Assembly: GCA_045132235.1 (NCBI GenBank)
Contig: JBGURX010000040.1
Location: forward strand, 1 to 40,733
DNA length: 40,733 bases
DNA from: UBA1756 sp045132235
GTDB taxonomy: Bacteria > Bacteroidota > Bacteroidia > Bacteroidales > WCHB1-69
Reading direction: 5' to 3'
A program made the translations under genes and the position numbers. Position 1 is the first letter of the stretch. Every line of letters starts with the position of its first letter. Below, one piece after another: positions 1-9,808 of this stretch. The notes beneath the pieces are model-generated. The model was not told the DNA's origin and did no database searches. It worked only from the letters and a program-made list of their open reading frames with translations.

Positions 1-2
1 AG

Positions 3-21
3 AGAATGCGGAGCGCATTCT
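3..21. repeat. Short perfect hairpin
   Basis: The arms AGAATGCG (3-10) and CGCATTCT (14-21) are exact reverse complements around a 3-nt loop GAG. Only a short T run follows (TTTT at 26-29), so this could be a weak terminator for a gene left of the window on the plus strand, or simply a structured intergenic element. It is too close to the window edge to decide. Confidence 0.45.
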
Positions 22-249
22 GCAGTTTTGGGAATATGTAGAGGGTTTGTAGGATATTTCCTCATAACAAAGCAGGCGTCCGTCCACTGTCGGGACAGCG
101 AATTGCGTTGTCGGAGTTCCTCATTGGGAGGGCACTCCCTTAATCAATTATCTTTTTTTCATTTGGTTGTAATTCAATGGATTAATGGAATTGTTACAAT
201 GCTCTCCATCAGCCACATCTTGGTTTGGGGCACGGCTTAAAGGGAGGCT

Positions 250-285
250 GCAAAGGTAGCAAAGGTAGCAAGGGGTGCAAAGGGG
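250..285. repeat. Four copies of a 9-bp tandem repeat with minus-strand promoter-like boxes
   Basis: Four head-to-tail 9-bp units read GCAAAGGTA, GCAAAGGTA, GCAAGGGGT and GCAAAGGGG, running into a G8 homopolymer at 282-289. On the minus strand the first two units each present TACCTTTG (251-258 and 260-267), which fits the Bacteroidetes -7 consensus TAnnTTTG. Any transcript would run left, out of the window. Units of this kind could expand or contract by slippage. Whether the boxes are functional cannot be seen. Confidence 0.6.
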
Positions 286-445
286 GGGGATGTTGAAGCT
301 TGTTGTTTTCGGGTTCAGATATGCGATTATTCCATTGTAATCAAAAATGTATAAGAATTTATGATTATACCATAAAATCAACAAGAAACTTGAAGGGAGT
401 GGGGCAGGGTTTGCTGGGGGGAAACACCTTCACAGATGTTTTTTG

Positions 446-466
446 ATTTATAATGCCATTTATAAT
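446..466. repeat. 9-bp direct repeat
   Basis: ATTTATAAT occurs at 446-454 and again at 458-466, separated by GCC. It is AT-rich and may be chance. It lies 60-80 bp downstream of the NERD-helicase stop and could be a protein-binding site or the edge of the acquired block. No function is assigned. Confidence 0.35.
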
Positions 467-527
467 ATCTTTGAAAATCCCCTCTTTTCGTCCGACAAAA
501 ATCTTTCTCCAACAACGTAAAGTCGAA

Positions 528-2720
528 TTATTTCAGTTTTTCTATTAATGGCCGTAACTTTTTATCATACTCTTCATTTCCAAAATTGACTACAATAAGA
601 TTGCGTCTACATCGAGTTAAACCAGTATAGAGCAATTCATCAAAATGTTCGTTAAAGCGTGTTCCCTTATCATATTTGGGCTCGATAATCAAAAACACGA
701 CTTCACTTTCCCAGCCTTTGAATGAATTGATGGTGGAAATTTTTATTGTTCCAGTGTTCATCCAAAAGTGTAACTTTTTATTATCTCGAATATCCCTATA
801 ATCGTAACTATATACTTTCGATTTAAATGTATTAAGATCTTCCTTATAGGTTTCTATAAAGGTCAGGAACTCTTCGAAAGAAATTTTACATGAGTTGCAT
901 TCTTCCTGCAAACGATTTGTGAATACATCGGAATATTGATTGTATAAGTCATAAATGGTAAATAGCTTGGCAATGCGTTTGCGCAGTTTTACTATATTAT
1001 CACCCCATGACACAATTCTGTTGGGGAATAGCGTTTTTTTAAGACGATTTGAAATTATCTTGAACCACTCGTCCGCACTATCTATGTCTTTACCAAAGAA
1101 GTTAAGATGTGTCATGTACATCACCTCTATGGTCTCTAGCATAGTGTTAGTTCGCTCTCTTGATGCGTAGCGATAATAGCAATCGAAGAACCTCAGCTGA
1201 TTTGCAGTATAGCCAAGTATTGTAATGTCATTAGGTGATATACCATTTGCCTTGTTGAGAATGTTACCTCGAATAATGTTATACAAGGCAGAAATAGTGC
1301 TTTTGTCAGATAGATACATATAGTTAATATAGCCTTCTTTCTGCTGCTCTTGTCCAAAAAAATCCCCTGCCCCATTTTCGCTAAAATCATCTAAATCATA
1401 TTTGTCACCAAAAATATTGCTTTGGAATGATTGGGCCAAATCTCTGACTTTAAAATCAGAGCGAAAACAATACTTGAGTTCGTTCACACCTCTGACATTT
1501 GTCACTACATCTTTTTGGGATATGGGTTGACCATAAATATTCTGTTTGACATCTCCAAAGAGGACATAATCCCCTAAGGGGTCCCGGAAATAGTTCTTTA
1601 TGATATCCATCCAAGGACGTCTATAATCTTGAATTTCGTCTATAAGAACAGCATCATACTTCACAATCTCGTACTTGTGTTCTTCAAACAAAGGAATATT
1701 TGAATAATAGTTCCGATCAAAGTATTCAGCTATATGTTCTTTGGGATAGTCTTCTGGTACAACAACATCAACATTTAGGTTATTCAATTCAGCGTTTATA
1801 AACTGATGATAATTGATGATTATAAAGTTCTCCAATGGAAAAGTTTCATCTACCCGTTTCAACTTGTCATGGATGAAATTCTTTAGTGTAATGTTAAAGG
1901 TTAGAATAAGAATTTTGGGATTATTATTTCGCTTTAATGCTCGCTTATATGCTTGTACTGCTCTTGCTGCTAACACAGTTGTTTTCCCAGAGCCAAAAAC
2001 TCCCTTTATTCGCTGTTCCAATGTCTGGGAGTATATTATTTCCTTTTGTTTGTGAGAATAGCTATAGGGCACGCCATCGCTTTTCATATGAATCGTTGGT
2101 GATAGCAGGCGTTTGAAATTATCGTATAAGTCATCAGTAAAAAGAAAAGAGGGTTTGTATTTGCTCAAATACCGATCTTTGAGAATTCTATTAAAACTGA
2201 CTTCGTTAAGTCCATCCATTCCTATCAAATCTATATTATATCTCAAAAAATCTTGATACTTTCGATCTCCCTTAAAGGGAGTAACCAATAGATTCTCAAC
2301 TTCTATTTGGGAAGCACAGTGGAAATAGAGTGCACAAACAACAATATTGAAGTGCCTCATGTCCATAACTTTCTTTTCTAACAAATTGTCTACATGCAGA
2401 TCAAATAAATTCTTTTTATACTTTAGAACTTGGTCTATTGGTGATTTCACGACAGAGCCGTTAGGCATATACACCCATTTTTTCTTCTCATTCAATTCAA
2501 AGTTGTTGAGATTCCAATCTTTGACTTCAATTACCATAACCCCATTGCCCTTACGCATTATTAGCACATCAGGACGGTCTCCATTTAGATAGGGATTAAA
2601 GTAAACCTCATAGGAATCATCCAATACCTTATCTAGAAAGTTAAGCAAAGTCCATTCTCCTTCGGTTGGATGAACTTTGAACTTAGCGATGGTTTCTAAA
2701 GTTGGAATAAAAATTGCCAT
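528..2720 (-). CDS. NERD-domain nuclease / superfamily 1 helicase fusion
   Basis: 730 residues. The N-terminus is a NERD domain (nuclease-related, PD-(D/E)XK fold): E20, D51 and the E65-x-K67 pair (DVLI then VIEVKDW) keep the catalytic pattern. A Q-motif-like stretch (about 222-228) and Walker A GVFGSGKTT (240-248) open a UvrD/Rep-type SF1 helicase, followed by DEIQD (361-365), a GD-KQ-like motif III, STINSFKGWESEVVF (about 662-676) and YTGLTRCRR (about 698-706). It should therefore be an ATP-driven DNA translocase coupled to a nuclease. NERD-helicase fusions occur in plasmids, accessory islands and some defence loci, so a role in anti-phage or DNA-repair work is inferred, not shown. Base composition is clearly more AT-rich than valS and the genes to the right, which suggests horizontal transfer. 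It starts 21 nt after the stop of the gene at 2742-4040 and is probably co-transcribed with it. Confidence 0.9.
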   Translation of the reverse strand: MAIFIPTLETIAKFKVHPTEGEWTLLNFLDKVLDDSYEVYFNPYLNGDRPDVLIMRKGNGVMVIEVKDWNLNNFELNEKKKWVYMPNGSVVKSPIDQVLKYKKNLFDLHVDNLLEKKVMDMRHFNIVVCALYFHCASQIEVENLLVTPFKGDRKYQDFLRYNIDLIGMDGLNEVSFNRILKDRYLSKYKPSFLFTDDLYDNFKRLLSPTIHMKSDGVPYSYSHKQKEIIYSQTLEQRIKGVFGSGKTTVLAARAVQAYKRALKRNNNPKILILTFNITLKNFIHDKLKRVDETFPLENFIIINYHQFINAELNNLNVDVVVPEDYPKEHIAEYFDRNYYSNIPLFEEHKYEIVKYDAVLIDEIQDYRRPWMDIIKNYFRDPLGDYVLFGDVKQNIYGQPISQKDVVTNVRGVNELKYCFRSDFKVRDLAQSFQSNIFGDKYDLDDFSENGAGDFFGQEQQKEGYINYMYLSDKSTISALYNIIRGNILNKANGISPNDITILGYTANQLRFFDCYYRYASRERTNTMLETIEVMYMTHLNFFGKDIDSADEWFKIISNRLKKTLFPNRIVSWGDNIVKLRKRIAKLFTIYDLYNQYSDVFTNRLQEECNSCKISFEEFLTFIETYKEDLNTFKSKVYSYDYRDIRDNKKLHFWMNTGTIKISTINSFKGWESEVVFLIIEPKYDKGTRFNEHFDELLYTGLTRCRRNLIVVNFGNEEYDKKLRPLIEKLK

Positions 2721-2741
2721 GGAGATACTAATTTTCGATTT

Positions 2742-4040
2742 TCACTTTCCCCACTCCACCAGCTTTCTGTCGAGCCGTATGCGTTTCGGGGTGGCACGGT
2801 CGCCGGTGATGTAGTAGTGGCTGGCAATCGAATCGTCCATCTCGCGCAAAAAAGCCTCGCGGATGCGGCTGCACTTCTCGTTCAGCGAGTTGCTCAGCGG
2901 ATCCACCAGCTTGTTCACGCTCTGCCGCATCTCCTCGTCGAGCTCGCGGCCCGAACAATGGCGGTATAATATCAGCAGTTCACCCCTGCACTCCGAAATT
3001 CGTTTGAACAAAATCCCTTCAGGGTGTCTTAGAAACAACAAAAACACAGCTTTCGGCAACGGCCCCATCACAATCTCCTTGTTGTTGTAGTCGGGCAAAA
3101 ATAGTCTGTAATCTTTGGTGATAAGCAGCCGGCTCGGTTTTACCTCTTCGCGAAACAAGCTTTGTATGATCAGATCATTAATCCCAAGTTTGCGCAGCTT
3201 TTCCACTCTTTCCATAATCTCATCCGACAGCTTGTACGCTTCTTCAGGAAAAGCATCATCGGCCGCGCGCACCGGCTTGATTTCCGAACATTTGGTGATC
3301 TCGAACACTATATCATCATCGGTAAGATGCCACTCAGGAGGATAATCATTCTTCTTTTCCTGACGTTCACTCGTACTCGACCTATTAGACAGAATCTCCA
3401 CATCGTCAGAGATGAACGGTTCATCAGCGTTGTGCAAAATCGTTCCACCTGCATCGCTGGTGTAGTAGTGCGCCGGAGGCGTGTGTTTTTCCGCATACTG
3501 TTCAGGAAAATATTGCTGGAAGAATTCATCAATTTGTTGCCAGACAATTCCGTCACTGCCCGGCTCTATACTCGCCACATAGTACCATGGTTTTCTTTCG
3601 TACACGTGTTCCCAGTCCAGACAGAAATCAAGGTGCGGAAAATCATCGCGATCCACTGCCATTACCAATCCGGTTTGATTGGCGACATTCTTCATCATAT
3701 ACTCCATGGGGGTAAGTCGCCCGGGGTGGTGTATGTCGGATTCTTTTCTGAAATAGCTATACATATCTTGGGGTGACGCAAGTGACACCATGTCGCAAAT
3801 CTGTTTTTCTGAAAGCGTGGGGATCTGGTAGGCCAGCAGCGTTTTCAAGTATTCTGGCTTGAGCAGTGCCGGCAAATAAACAAACTCAAGGTCGTAGCTG
3901 GCAAACAAGCCCATTACTTCTTCGAGGTTGCGCTGAAAGAAATCATCAAGCTCACTAATGCCTTTCTGATTGATGAACAGCACCTGCTTGCCATCCAAGA
4001 ACTCGGCAATGCTCTCTGTGTATAGTTGGGAAAACTGCAT
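2742..4040 (-). CDS. Unrecognised Bacteroidetes protein with conserved C-terminal domain
   Basis: 432 residues from the ATG at 4040. An upstream in-frame ATG at 4100 is less likely because promoter-like boxes lie between the two. It has no signal peptide or membrane segment, so it is probably cytoplasmic. Residues about 1-215 look like a folded alpha/beta domain. Residues about 216-250 are a polar linker rich in S, E, D and K. The last ~128 residues, beginning near LLITKDYRLFLPDY and including MGPLPKAVFLLFLRHPEGI, match a domain I remember from many Bacteroides hypothetical proteins whose function is unknown. It has a winged-helix-like mix of helices and short strands, but that is a guess. 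It sits between HicAB and the NERD helicase, so it may be cargo of the same accessory block. No function assigned. Confidence 0.75.
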   Translation of the reverse strand: MQFSQLYTESIAEFLDGKQVLFINQKGISELDDFFQRNLEEVMGLFASYDLEFVYLPALLKPEYLKTLLAYQIPTLSEKQICDMVSLASPQDMYSYFRKESDIHHPGRLTPMEYMMKNVANQTGLVMAVDRDDFPHLDFCLDWEHVYERKPWYYVASIEPGSDGIVWQQIDEFFQQYFPEQYAEKHTPPAHYYTSDAGGTILHNADEPFISDDVEILSNRSSTSERQEKKNDYPPEWHLTDDDIVFEITKCSEIKPVRAADDAFPEEAYKLSDEIMERVEKLRKLGINDLIIQSLFREEVKPSRLLITKDYRLFLPDYNNKEIVMGPLPKAVFLLFLRHPEGILFKRISECRGELLILYRHCSGRELDEEMRQSVNKLVDPLSNSLNEKCSRIREAFLREMDDSIASHYYITGDRATPKRIRLDRKLVEWGK

Positions 4041-4063
4041 GCGATAAGTGTTGATTCGATTGG

Positions 4064-4071
4064 CAAAAATA
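4064..4071 (-). promoter_or_regulatory. -7 box for the gene at 2742-4040
   Basis: On the minus strand TATTTTTG matches the Bacteroidetes -7 consensus TAnnTTTG, 23 nt upstream of the chosen ATG. A second match, TACTTTTG, lies at 4090-4097 and could serve as an alternative. No clear -33 element was found. The presence of these boxes downstream of the ATG at 4100 favours the start at 4040. Confidence 0.55.
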
Positions 4072-4169
4072 GGAAAAAATATTATTTTACAAAAGTACAT
4101 CCTTCCCTAATAGAAAAACGGCTCTGCAAGGCTTGCAAAGCTGAGAATGTGGAACCACCGTTTCCCCCC

Positions 4170-4559
4170 TCACACCAAGCACACACGGTGCAGCTCCTCC
4201 GAGAATTGCAGTATCCCGTTTTGGATTCGCTGTACGGTTTTGGGTGAGGGACGGCTTTTGCCAGTGGCATAGTGGCTGAGCTGGTGCCGGTTGATCCCCG
4301 TGATGGTTTGCAAATCCGCTAACGACAGCCGCCCGTTGATGTATTGCAAAAAACTTGCCGTGTCAAATTTGTACTCGAATTCCATTTCAGGTAGGGAAGG
4401 CATCATCTCCCGGGCCTCTGAATAGGAGTTCTGCAAGTCCTCCTTGACCGCATCAATGGTGCTGCCTGTGCCGATAAATCCAATTTTGTATCCGTGTTGC
4501 GGTATGGCGGTGAAAGTGCCATCGCTGTTGCGCTCGATAATTACTGATATTTTTTCCAT
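4170..4559 (-). CDS. hicB: HicB-type antitoxin with C-terminal helix-turn-helix
   Basis: 129 residues from the ATG at 4559. The N-terminal half, starting MEKISVIIERNSDGTF, is the partly degraded RNase-H-like HicB fold. The C-terminal half (LSLADLQTITGINRHQLSHY, then GKSRPSP) is an XRE-type helix-turn-helix expected to bind the operon promoter. Antitoxins of this family neutralise the mRNA interferase HicA and autorepress. Two further in-frame ATGs exist upstream (4577 and 4589; the latter would overlap hicA by 11 nt). I prefer 4559 because homologues begin with a motif like KKIxVIIE directly after the start, but the longer form has a G-rich sequence in front of it and is possible. It is the second gene of the pair. 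Confidence 0.85.
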   Translation of the reverse strand: MEKISVIIERNSDGTFTAIPQHGYKIGFIGTGSTIDAVKEDLQNSYSEAREMMPSLPEMEFEYKFDTASFLQYINGRLSLADLQTITGINRHQLSHYATGKSRPSPKTVQRIQNGILQFSEELHRVCLV

Positions 4560-4578
4560 AGTATAAACCTTTGGCATT

Positions 4579-4770
4579 TTATTTGACATTAACCCCCGAC
4601 TGTTCTCTAATATATCCCATTAAATTTTTACCTACATCAGCGGTTGAGTGCCGTGGCAGTTGAAACTTTTGTTCTGTTATAGGACTCCACCACCATTCAT
4701 GGTTCTTTCCTTCACTGACAAAGTAGCATCCATTAGCCTTGAGTAGCCTTTTGAGTTCTGTAATCTTCAT
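4579..4770 (-). CDS. hicA: HicA-type mRNA interferase toxin
   Basis: 63 residues from the ATG at 4770, the usual size for HicA. It has the double-stranded-RNA-binding-like fold of the family: MKITELKRLLKANGCYF, then the conserved His (H24 in EGKNHEWW) that is the catalytic residue in known HicA toxins, then the basic strand KFQLPRHSTADVG. When free it should cleave mRNA and arrest translation. It is followed 19 nt later by hicB, the standard toxin-first order. The ATG at 4833 would add 21 residues across the promoter box at 4797-4804 and is rejected. Confidence 0.88.
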   Translation of the reverse strand: MKITELKRLLKANGCYFVSEGKNHEWWWSPITEQKFQLPRHSTADVGKNLMGYIREQSGVNVK

Positions 4771-4796
4771 TGATCGTTGGTTAGATTTTGCGGCTG

Positions 4797-4804
4797 CAAA
4801 GATA
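4797..4804 (-). promoter_or_regulatory. -7 box of the hicAB operon
   Basis: TATCTTTG on the minus strand, 26 nt upstream of the hicA ATG, is a perfect TAnnTTTG match. No good -33 element was found at the usual distance. The HicB helix-turn-helix probably binds around here to autoregulate, by analogy with the family. Confidence 0.6.
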
Positions 4805-4844
4805 CACAAATGTTTATTAATTCCAGTATACAACTGAATATTTT

Positions 4845-4884
4845 TGCAAAAAAAGAGAGACGCGATTCATCGCGTCTCTTTTTC
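4845..4884 (-). terminator. Rho-independent terminator of valS
   Basis: Arms at 4852-4864 and 4871-4883 pair over 13 bp (core GAGACGCG / CGCGTCTC, one G-U pair) around the loop ATTCAT. In the minus direction the stem is followed by a run of T (complement of the A run at 4848-4854). It lies 27 nt beyond the valS stop and separates valS from hicAB. Confidence 0.9.
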
Positions 4885-4886
4885 AG

Positions 4887-4910
4887 TTTTCAATTTTCAA
4901 TTCTCAATTT

Positions 4911-4914
<4 letters not shown>
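4887..4914. repeat. Heptamer repeat array overlapping the valS stop
   Basis: Four 7-bp units (TTTTCAA, TTTTCAA, TTCTCAA, TTTTCAT) run head to tail. On the minus strand they read as GAAAATT-type units beginning in the valS stop codon TGA (4911-4913). Similar shorter arrays occur at 2732-2745, again overlapping a stop codon, and near 16355-16370. This is a recurrent intergenic motif rather than a coding feature. Confidence 0.7.
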
Positions 4915-7622
<2,708 letters not shown>

Positions 7623-7649
7623 TGTGTTTGTGTTTTCTAAAATAGGGTG

Positions 7650-7657
7650 CAAAAATA
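7650..7657 (-). promoter_or_regulatory. -7 box of valS
   Basis: TATTTTTG on the minus strand lies 27 nt upstream of the valS ATG and fits TAnnTTTG. It implies a short leader of about 20 nt. No convincing T-box leader structure is visible upstream, so I see no tRNA-sensing regulation. Confidence 0.6.
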
Positions 7658-7716
7658 CGAATAATTTATAAAGTGAAAAAGGAAATTTTAAGTTGACTTT
7701 TAGAAGGTAGTGAGAT

Positions 7717-7753
7717 AAAAAGAAAACGGACATACTGCAGGGTATGTCCGTTT
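7717..7753 (-). terminator. Rho-independent terminator after the DUF2795 gene
   Basis: A perfect 12-bp stem, AAACGGACATAC (7724-7735) with GTATGTCCGTTT (7742-7753), surrounds a 6-nt loop. In the minus direction it is followed by TTTTCTTTTT-type sequence. It sits 47 nt past the stop at 7801. The plus direction also has T-rich sequence, but no plus-strand gene ends here. Confidence 0.88.
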
Positions 7754-7800
7754 ATTGTTCTGATTATCATTAAGATAAATGTGAATTTGCGTATCAGCTG

Positions 7801-8022
7801 TTAATACTCGTCTTCATGAAAAAAGAAGTCTTCTTTGGTGGGATAGTCGGGCCAGAGGTCCTCGATGGAGTCGTAAACCTCACCTTCATCTTCCATCTCG
7901 CGCAGGTTCTCGATGATTTCCATCGGAGCACCCGAACGCGTTGCATAGTCAATCAACTCTTCACGGGTCGCCGGCCACGGCGCATCCTCTAATTTCGATG
8001 CCAATTCAAGGGTCCAATACAT
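7801..8022 (-). CDS. Small DUF2795-family protein
   Basis: 73 residues, acidic, no signal peptide or membrane segment. The sequence opens MYWTLELASKLEDAPWPAT, continues with a helical region containing EELIDYA and ENLREMEDEGEVYDSIEDLW, and ends in YPTKEDFFFHEDEY. I recognise it as the small, highly conserved Bacteroidetes protein of the DUF2795 family (about 73-75 residues). The biochemical function is not known. It has its own -7 box and terminator, so it is a single-gene unit, which fits a protein needed under general growth. Confidence 0.85.
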   Translation of the reverse strand: MYWTLELASKLEDAPWPATREELIDYATRSGAPMEIIENLREMEDEGEVYDSIEDLWPDYPTKEDFFFHEDEY

Positions 8023-8060
8023 AACTTTCAGGTTTTGGTTTTCTGCAATTTTTTGAGGCG

Positions 8061-8068
8061 CAAAAATA
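8061..8068 (-). promoter_or_regulatory. -7 box of the DUF2795 gene
   Basis: TATTTTTG on the minus strand, 38 nt upstream of the ATG at 8022, fits TAnnTTTG. It lies in the 84-nt gap behind the adenosyltransferase stop. No clear -33 element. Confidence 0.55.
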
Positions 8069-8106
8069 CACTTTTTTTGTTACGTTGGAGGGTGAAAATA
8101 AAAATT

Positions 8107-8703
8107 TTATTTCGTTGATTTCCAAATTGTTGCATTTTTGTTTTCAAGTTGCAGCGCTTTTCTTGCCGAAATAAAGTAAAAATCGGAAAGCCGATTTGCA
8201 TATTTCATCACCTGCTCGCAAACCGCTCCCTCAAGGTGGTTTTCTGCGGCAAATTGGCATATCCTGCGCTCCGCCCGACGGCATATCGTACGGCATACAT
8301 GCAGCTGCGCCGACAGCATCGAACCGCCCGGCAGAATGAACTCCTTCAGCTCCGGCAACTCCGCCGTGTATCGGTCAATCAACCCCTCCGTCTCGGCCGT
8401 CCATGCCGTCAGGTCGGTCGTGGACCAGTACTTCTCCCACTGCCCCTTGTCGGTGGCCAAGATGCTGCCCACCGTGAAGAGCCGGCATTGTATGTTGTCC
8501 AATGCATCCAGCATCACTTCTTTCATATCCTCTTGCCCGACAGCAGGTTGCAGTTGTTTCAGCATCTCGATGGCCACGCCTGTGGCGGAGTTGAGCTCGT
8601 CGATGGTGCCGTAGGATTCTATCTGTTCTGAGAATTTCTCAATCCGGATGCCTCCGATAAGGGAGGTCTTGCCAGTGTCACCGGTTTTTGTGTATATTTT
8701 CAT
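8107..8703 (-). CDS. ATP:cob(I)alamin adenosyltransferase, PduO type
   Basis: 198 residues, cytoplasmic. It transfers the adenosyl group of ATP to cob(I)alamin to make coenzyme B12. The N-terminal signature KIYTKTGDTGKTSLIGG is the ATP-binding loop of the PduO family, followed by ESYGTIDELNS. The C-terminal helices carry CRRAERRI and YANRLSDFYF, which match the conserved Arg and NRLSD positions. Length is usual for the family. The start overlaps the 3' end of the peroxidase gene by 26 nt, so the two are translationally close and the gene is the last of the hflX-to-adenosyltransferase operon. Bacteroidales use B12 for methylmalonyl-CoA mutase in propionate formation. That link is inferred. Confidence 0.92.
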   Translation of the reverse strand: MKIYTKTGDTGKTSLIGGIRIEKFSEQIESYGTIDELNSATGVAIEMLKQLQPAVGQEDMKEVMLDALDNIQCRLFTVGSILATDKGQWEKYWSTTDLTAWTAETEGLIDRYTAELPELKEFILPGGSMLSAQLHVCRTICRRAERRICQFAAENHLEGAVCEQVMKYANRLSDFYFISARKALQLENKNATIWKSTK

Positions 8704-9802
8704 AATCTAAAGGATTGGTAAAGGATTCGTCAGTTAATGTGTTTAAAAATGCTTTTAAATCAGCGATTTGCGATGGGGTAAGCATCGCACCGCCCTCATT
8801 GATTTTGTGCATCAACGGATGCACGTAAGGCGATTGCTGTAGCCCGCAGTTGTAAAACTCCAGCACTTCGTCCAGTGTGTTGTACCGTCCGTCGTGCATG
8901 TAGGGAGCGGTAATCGCCACGTTGCGCAGTGTCGGAGCGCGGTACGCCCCCAAATCCTGCGGCCGGCCCGTCACCGAGAAACGGTCTTGCGGGTCGGTGG
9001 GATTGGAATCCAACGCATTGTTGTAGAACAGGTTGGTGGTGAATAGGGGAGTGCCCGCCCCGCCGTGGCAGTGGAAACAGTCGGCGCCCTCCTCGGTGGT
9101 GAACAGCACATAGCCGCGCAGCTCCTGCTCGGTGAGTTGCCCCTCGCCACGCAGATATTGGTCGAATCTCGAGTTGGAGGAGACCAGCGTGCGCACGAAC
9201 TGCGCGATGGCCTTCTGAATGCGTTCCATCGTCACCTCTTCCGACCCGAAAGCCTTGCGGAACATCTCTTTATACACGGGATCATCCTTGATGTGCGCCA
9301 CCGCCTGGTAGGTCGTGGCCGCCAGCTCGTCGTCAGCCGTGATGGCCGCCAGCACAATGTCCTCGATGTTTTTGTCGCCATACACCGCCCCGTTCCACAG
9401 GTAGCCTTCGCTGTTGAACACGAGGTTGCAAAGCGGCATCACGTTGTGGTGCGTGGTGCCATGCATCCCGCGCGCCTTGCCGTTCTGCAGACGTGGATTG
9501 TCTATCCCGATGTCGAAGCCGTACCGCTGCACGTGACAGCTGGCGCAGCAGATCAGCGAGTCGGGATTGCTGCCGGTATAACCGCACAACCGTGTGTCAT
9601 TGAATAATTTATAACCCAGCTCAACCCCCTCTTTGGTCATGGGATTGTCGGAGGGCAGGTTCAGAATCGTAGGGAAATATTTCGGAATGGTGAGCTCGTA
9701 AGGCGTCGGCTCGTACTGATTTTTTTTCTTGTCGCACGACAGCAGCAGCCACGGCAGCAGCAGTGCAAAAAGCAGTATGGATGTGATTCTCAGACGCTTC
9801 AT
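8678..9802 (-). CDS. Di-heme cytochrome c peroxidase (MauG/CcpA-type) lipoprotein
   Basis: 374 residues. The signal peptide ends in a lipobox (LLSC, C23), so the protein is lipid-anchored facing the periplasm. Two CxxCH heme sites are present: CASCH at 86-90 and CFHCH at 242-246, with the domain pattern of bacterial cytochrome c peroxidases (GYKLFNDTRLC, FVRTLVSSNSRFDQY, APYMHDGRY supplying a likely Met ligand). It should reduce hydrogen peroxide with electrons from a c-type donor. Bacteroidales homologues are common. It starts 6 nt after the aspartate kinase stop and its 3' end overlaps the adenosyltransferase start, so it is in the same operon. Substrate is inferred from family only; MauG-like oxidation of a protein is an alternative. 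Confidence 0.92.
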   Translation of the reverse strand: MKRLRITSILLFALLLPWLLLSCDKKKNQYEPTPYELTIPKYFPTILNLPSDNPMTKEGVELGYKLFNDTRLCGYTGSNPDSLICCASCHVQRYGFDIGIDNPRLQNGKARGMHGTTHHNVMPLCNLVFNSEGYLWNGAVYGDKNIEDIVLAAITADDELAATTYQAVAHIKDDPVYKEMFRKAFGSEEVTMERIQKAIAQFVRTLVSSNSRFDQYLRGEGQLTEQELRGYVLFTTEEGADCFHCHGGAGTPLFTTNLFYNNALDSNPTDPQDRFSVTGRPQDLGAYRAPTLRNVAITAPYMHDGRYNTLDEVLEFYNCGLQQSPYVHPLMHKINEGGAMLTPSQIADLKAFLNTLTDESFTNPLDYENIHKNR

Positions 9803-9808
9803 GACGGG

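Larger units (their letters stand above)
1..527. other. Non-coding left end, no supported gene
   Basis: This stretch holds no coding region I can support. Two short open frames (28-240 plus and 148-384 minus) overlap each other on opposite strands, lack recognisable domains, and the minus one reads through the tandem repeat at 250-285 as a low-complexity peptide. What can be seen is an 8-bp hairpin at 3-21, a 9-bp tandem repeat with embedded promoter-like boxes at 250-285, a run of eight G at 282-289, and a 9-bp direct repeat at 446-466. It may be the downstream flank of a gene outside the window or the scar of an accessory insertion. The helicase gene at 528 reads into it, with no clear terminator. 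Confidence 0.6.

Noticed and set aside
28..384. Two short frames (70 codons plus, 78 codons minus) in the left non-coding region
   Set aside because: They overlap on opposite strands, no domain or signal is seen, and the minus frame includes the 9-bp repeat translated as low-complexity sequence.
466..473. TATCTTTG on the plus strand, a -7-like box
   Set aside because: It would transcribe antisense into the 3' end of the NERD-helicase gene and no plus-strand gene follows; single 5-base-specified matches are expected by chance in AT-rich DNA.
8096..8115. AT palindrome AATAAAAATTTTATT around the adenosyltransferase stop as a terminator
   Set aside because: It contains no G-C pairs and overlaps the coding end, so it is unlikely to terminate transcription.
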